Shown: positions 58,901 through 64,000 of the stretch, piece after piece
How the letters are laid out: the number at the start of each line of letters is the position of its first letter
Position numbering within the stretch: position 1 is the first letter of the stretch
DNA from: Anoplopoma fimbria
Taxonomy: Eukaryota > Chordata > Actinopteri > Perciformes > Anoplopomatidae
DNA length: 64,000 bases
Assembly: GCF_027596085.1 (NCBI RefSeq)
Contig: NC_072460.1
Location: forward strand, 10,658,826-10,722,825
Reading direction: 5' to 3'
Program-made: the position numbers and the translations under genes
The notes under the pieces: generated by a model
Told to the model about the DNA's origin: nothing
What the model saw: only the letters and a program-made list of their open reading frames with translations
Database searches by the model: none

Positions 58901-61900
58901 CATGTACAATACTTGCCCCAATATTCATATGCACCCTGAAGCCTTTATAATGAATGTTTGTGCTTTTAGGATGGGATTCAGAGTTGCTCCAGTAGCATAA
59001 AAGCCCTTCAGGTAACACAGGACACAGCTACATGAAGCATTTCGCATTCAGATAATAATGAATATTAAACAAACAAAAATAACAAACAACTGCAGTCAAT
59101 TTATTTCTCTGGGTAAAGTCTTATCTGAGTAACAAACGCCTTTAAAGGAAAAATCCACCACACATTATTCTACCGATTTTGCATAGAAAAGCAGATACCT
59201 ACCGATAAAAAACATATAGCTGAGAATCGCAGCACTGAGGCTTAAAATGATGGTGATGGCTTTTGGAGACAGTTCTTTGAAACTGAATTAGGGAACAGAA
59301 CTTTAGTTCAAGGCATTGCATTGCCCCCAGTGGCTTTTATTTGAGTGAAAGGCTTCCTGCTGCGAATCAGGAAATGTCCTCATATCACAGTAAAATCCCC
59401 ATGGCTGCTGGCGTGATGTCTGTAGTTGTTCCATTAGCAGCTCCAGGTTGGTGCAAACCGGCAATGATGATAAATGGCACACAGGCGCTGCCTGTACAAG
59501 GTTGTCTTCAGATGAAGAAGTTAAAACTGAACTGCAGAATATTATTCTAAAATATTACTTTTTATTCCTGTGTTTGATTTTCTTGTATGTTGTTTTTTTC
59601 ATGTTTGTCTTATATTCCTTTCATAATATTGCCTCAAGCACCCCAAACATTACCCTGCTGCCCGAAATATCAGCTTTAATATGCTGATGGTGTTATTATT
59701 CCCTTCATTATCACCTGTATTGTTGAATAATGCCTGAGTCCACACCTAGCAACAGTAAAATTAAAGTTATTTTCGCACACCTAAGGGTGTGAAGAGGTAT
59801 GACCTCAGGGTGTGAAAAGGTTGTAAATCTGGGCAGCTAAGCATACGATGGAAAAGGTGCTGATTGTCAGTAGTTGCAGCATTTGGAAGGATAGGTAAGT
59901 TTTTTCATTTTAAAGCAGACTGCAATGCAGATAACAATCCTTAACTCACCAAAAACATTTTTTCTCCAGTCAATAAAGCAAACAAGTAGTACATTATGAA
60001 GGATCAACAGATTTGACATTTCAATGCCAATCACTGCAATGACATTTAGAGAGTAGAGTTACCCTCAGCAGAGGCAAACCTTAAGACACTGCTCTCAGCG
60101 AGGGACATTCTTCTTTACTTGCAGTGAGTCATTTTGTGACAAACCATATTTGGGTTTTTCAGAAAGCTATCCCCAGAATGTCTTAAAGTGATCATTTTGT
60201 GTTTACAAAGCAGGATTGTTGGCCCATTTATCATCGATTACTCCTCAAAATAAAGATGCGTTTCATCACAACAAATATTTTACATTCAAACATCAACATA
60301 TGGAAAAGGCTCCTGAATTCCCTGATATGAAAATTCACTCAGCCCCGTCAGTCTTAATCACCTATCAGTGAATATCAGCTATTTGTAAGTAAAGAAACTT
60401 CTACAGTGTTATTAGTTTTATCATCTGTTTTTTTGATGGCTCACCATGTTTAGTAGGCTGCTCCTCCAAGGTTAGGTTAGTCGTTTAAATTAATACAGAG
60501 TAATCTACTTAGAGCCTATGTAGTTTATCAAAATATGCATTTTTTCCGTTTAAGTCAATTTTCAAAGGCTGCCAGTAAGAGTTAGCAATAGATTTAAAGA
60601 TATATATTTTAAAATAAATAATAAGTTTAAATTGTCAATTAATTTACTACTAATTGTGTTTGTCGAGCCATTGTGTAGATAAGGAAATTACTTATTATTA
60701 AGGTTTATTTACTTTAGACTGAATACTCTTGGTTTATAGCTTATCTGTATCTTCTATATAGAACCATACGTCAACCAGAAAGTGGAGCGTGTTGACAACT
60801 GTGGTGACAGTGTTCCACAAAGATACCAGAAAACAATTTAATGCCTCAACCAACAGAAAATGTAAAGGTTATAGAGCGACTTTCTTTCAATTGGTTCTTT
60901 GAGGCCACAATGATGACGTTTTTATTTTTAGTAATCAAAATAATGAGGATGAGCCTGCAGAGAAGCCTAAAGCCCGTCATAGATGAAATATCCGTAGACC
61001 CAGTGATTTAGCTGTCTACGAACCTAGTGAGGAGCGATGCAGAATTTTGGCAAATTCAAAGACAATGAGTCTCTACGCCATGAGAATCCTCATCATCGCC
61101 ATGCCATCCAAGAACTGACCAGCGACAGACTTGTTTTGGCAAAGTGGTGAGATGAAGAGAGAGGTAAGGAAATTGTGGTGTACAGCAGATCATCACCAGG
61201 ATCCACTCTAGGCCCTTCCCTTGTTGTAGTGCTTCTTCAGCAACACAAGGTAACTATCTCCAGCAACATGAGAGGAGTGGTAGGTGCAGAAGTGGTGGAA
61301 GAGGAAGTATTCCTGACTGTGTTGGTAGAAGCCAATCAAGTCTAAGAGAGATGGCCAAAAGGTTCCAACAACATGCCATTTGATTTAAAAGTCATGAAAG
61401 AAAGTATTCTTTGACAAGTTGACATGTTTAAAGCGATTGTGCAAAATGCCAAAAAGAAGGAGTTTATCAGGAGCTTTATAGTGTAATAAGGGCTGATGCA
61501 GCTCCTTGAAAGCTAAGCTTAGGTTGAAAAAGCCAAGAATCATTCTCTATTCACATCTGTAAGATCCCACTGAGTTCCATGGAAATGAAGCCTAAAAGCT
61601 CCCACTCCCAGAGGAAACGTAAATATGATTCTGGGTCTGAATGACACATAGAACAAAAACGCTGCAATCATTATCAACAGTTTTTACTGATGAAGTTAGC
61701 GTTTCCAGAAACGTTTTGTTTAGCGTCAAAGGGTGTCATTTCTGCTGGAGCATCAATACCTGAGTGGCAGCTGGATGATATCCAAGAGTGGAACATCTGC
61801 CATCAGGCTCCACAGTGGCTCAACGTCCCACCAGCTCACAATCAGGCAAAAAAGGAAAAGGTTATGGCACCGTTTAAAAGGAGTTCCATCAGAGAGGTCA

Positions 61901-62951
61901 TTTGCGAGGAGAAAAAAACCACATTGATGCTTACGTGGATAATTATTGTAATTAACTTCAAATACTAGCCATTAGTGCTTTGTCGTTGGGGAAATGGGTG
62001 TTGGTCATCACAAGCTTACTTATTATGTTGCTGGTTGAAATGGCCCCATCACTATTGAATAACATCAATATTCATATTCCATCAAAACAGACAGCGAGAT
62101 TACTCTGCAATTCCCTCATTGTAAAAGCCTTTACAATGAAGTCTAACCATAAATTTGGCATTTGGCAGACATGTAAAAAAAAACAACACACTGTTGTTGA
62201 TGTACCATTGGCTGTCCCTGTTGCAGTTATTATGGTTACACAAGGCGCTTGCCTGGCCATTGGGAGCAACTTAGGGTCTTGCTAAATTCCGTGGGAACAG
62301 TCAGTGTATTCTTTTTTTCAAAGCTTGTACTTGCAATCGTGTCAGCGTGTCTGAAATAATGAGTAGCAAGAGTCTGATCTTACCAGCATGTTTTTTTTTA
62401 AAGTTTCACAGCACACTATAGTGTGATACAGGTCAATCTGCATTCTTGGAAAATATTTCAATTCAAGATTGTATGTTATAGTTTACAATTCTAAAATCGA
62501 AAACAATAAATTTCACCAATCAAAGGTGACAAAAACTATAGAAAGGGGTCCTAAATTGTGTGTCTTTGTGTGTTTTTTACATTAAATTTGATTTAGACTT
62601 CCATATCAGTGCTGTCGGTCTCCTTTCTGTGTTTGGTGAAAGCAATTCATTTCATGGGGAATAGTATTGTTGTGTCATATTCATCTGAATTATCATTGTC
62701 CACGTGTAAAAACTGATGTGAGGTGATTTAAAAAGAAGAGTTAAACAGAATAGAATGAATATAAATGATTCTGGCATTTATCAGTTTAATAGATTTCTGC
62801 GACCGAGGGAGGTGGGTAATGATGACAAACTGATCATGTGTTTGTCTCAGTTTGTTTACCTAAATGTCTGCCACTGGGTTCATTAACCCTCGGGTCACTG
62901 AGGGCGAACTATTCCAAAACCTACGAAATATCTGCGGACTGCGAAGCCAAC
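49954..62951. other. 13-kb cort-masp2 intergenic region without recognisable genes
   Basis: No exon set, tRNA or known protein similarity could be supported on either strand. Visible features: an L2-type tail at 53859-53885, TA-rich runs near 52700-52725, a 42-bp inverted pair (56837-56878 and 59448-59489), a 26-bp direct pair (57427-57452 and 57902-57927), and a somewhat less AT-rich block at about 60940-61950 with no identifiable frame. The last few hundred bases should contain the masp2 promoter and 5' UTR; a FOXA-like TGTTTAC is at 62853-62859. Confidence 0.55.
53859..53885 (+). repeat. L2-type retroelement tail fragment
   Basis: GGACTAATAAAGGATTATCT followed by TATCTTA resembles the 3' end of fish L2-clade elements (compare GGGACTAATAAAGG at 37158). 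It is very short, so this is a weak call. Confidence 0.4.
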
Positions 62952-63524
62952 ATGACCAGGTAAGTGTCAGTTAGTATTTTTATTTGTGCAAAAATATTCC
63001 TTTAAACTGCTGCCATCACACCTAATTTTGCCCAGTGGGTGCTGTGTACTTGTCCTATTTTCCCTCCTCCATGTCTCCCTGAGTGTGGAAATGACAGGGT
63101 TATATGGCAGCTTCACCTCCCCCAACTTCCCCCAGCCATACCCTGACAACCAGCTCAAAGTGTGGAACATCACCATCCCAGATGGCCACAGGGTCAAACT
63201 CTACTTCAGCCACTTCAGCTTAGAGCCCTCTGACCAGTGTGAATACGACTACATCCAGGTAACGTGCTGGAGAAACTCCAACTCCCATTATCTGCACTGG
63301 AGTCGGTAGCTTCCTGACTAAAAGGCCTCTGACCTTGTCAAACTAGGTTTTGGCAGAGGGGAATGAAACCTTGCGGTTCTGTGGTGAGGAAGAGAAGAAC
63401 TACGAAAGCACCCCGAGGAACACCATCATCCTGTCAGCCGGGAACCTCATGTCAGTGGTCTTTAGGAGTGACTACTCTAACGAGGGACGATTCACAGGCT
63501 TTCAAGCATTTTACACCTCAGAAG
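62952..63524 (+). CDS. masp2: mannan-binding lectin serine protease 2-like, N-terminal exons (3' partial)
   Basis: Secreted lectin-pathway complement protease; only the start is in the window. Three coding exons join in frame: 62952-62959 (ATGACCAG), 63036-63258 and 63347-63524, giving 136 residues plus one base. A signal peptide ([19 protein letters not shown]) leads into the first CUB domain: [31 protein letters not shown], the CEYDY motif that contributes to Ca2+ binding, FCGEE, and FRSDYSNE...FTGFQAFY. The last exon ends in phase 1 where the EGF-like exon of MASP genes should follow. MASP1 and MASP2 share this domain order. I choose masp2 because the gene lies beside srm and exosc10, as in human; the sequence alone does not exclude MASP1. 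Confidence 0.85.
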
Positions 63525-64000
63525 GTGAAGCAGAATAGTGACATTTGTTGCCAGAAGGGAGATTGTAATTGCACCAAGTAGTGCTTGTGGGAGTTTCTAG
63601 CAGAATAAGAGCAGGATTATAACATCACAGGTATATACAGTAATGTTTTAAAATTCATACTTAGAAAGAAATCCTACACACTGTGCCTTTAATGTACATA
63701 TAACGATCTGTTTGTCCAAATGCAATTACATAATTCAAATTTAAACATAGATTTGGTTTAAATAGAGGTAGACAAATACTTCTTCCTTTTTTCATTGTCC
63801 CTGCATCCTTACATTCAAGCAAAACATGGTGGTCGATCTCCAGATAATTATCATGCCATTTTCATCATTCAGTTACTTTTGGGATTCAACATTTGATGAC
63901 TGTTTTAATGCAATAAATAATTTGTTCAAACTTTTCTTTAAACGTTTATTTATGTAGTTTACCAATCAACATTTTTGTGTGTTAAGACAAACCCGACTCA
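63525..64000 (+). other. masp2: start of masp2 intron after the CUB1 exon
   Basis: Begins with the donor GTGAAG at 63525. No further exon is visible before the window ends. If unspliced, the frame stops after four more codons (TAG at 63536-63538). Confidence 0.7.

Noticed and set aside
61690..62285. Plus-strand open frames of 92 and 101 residues before masp2
   Set aside because: They do not join to the masp2 frame, and I recognise no domain. Kept only as part of the unexplained block.

Overview
The window is vertebrate nuclear DNA, almost certainly from a spiny-rayed (percomorph) teleost. The genes are split into many short exons with GT-AG introns. Several dispersed repeats are types I recognise from acanthomorph fish genomes, and there are hAT and Tc1-like DNA transposon remnants. 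The somatostatin-family gene has the teleost [Pro2] form. Five protein genes lie in a row, all on the + strand.

Layout: (1) 1278-23026, the 3' twenty exons of a GPI-anchored contactin, closest to contactin-3; its 5' end lies before the window. (2) 28398-38845, complete exosc10 (nuclear exosome 3'-5' exonuclease, 25 coding exons, 904 aa, all five catalytic residues present). (3) 41359-43730, complete srm (spermidine synthase, 8 exons, 289 aa, with a GC-AG first intron). (4) 48954-49742, complete cort/sst2 (cortistatin, somatostatin-2; 2 exons, 110 aa) with a clear CRE-like plus TATA promoter and a polyadenylation signal. (5) 62952-63524, the first three coding exons of a MASP, called masp2; it runs off the 3' end.

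The order exosc10-srm-masp2, with a cortistatin gene close by, matches human 1p36.22 (EXOSC10, SRM, MASP2, CORT), and this supports the paralogue calls. The genes share no single pathway. They cover neuronal adhesion, nuclear RNA decay, polyamine synthesis, a neuropeptide and the lectin complement pathway, so the block is inherited synteny and not a functional cluster.

Between and inside the genes are a 140-bp GT microsatellite, at least four recognisable fish interspersed repeats, a 975-bp hAT relic with an intact 8-bp target-site duplication and a transposase fragment, a Tc1-like MITE in srm intron 2, and two copies of an unclassified 0.6-0.9 kb repeat, one in exosc10 and one just upstream of srm. 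About 13 kb between cort and masp2 has no recognisable gene. I found no new multi-gene system. The observations most worth checking are regulatory or splicing details and the mobile-element insertions. Exon boundaries were set by hand from reading frame, splice sites and remembered family sequences, with no transcript evidence.
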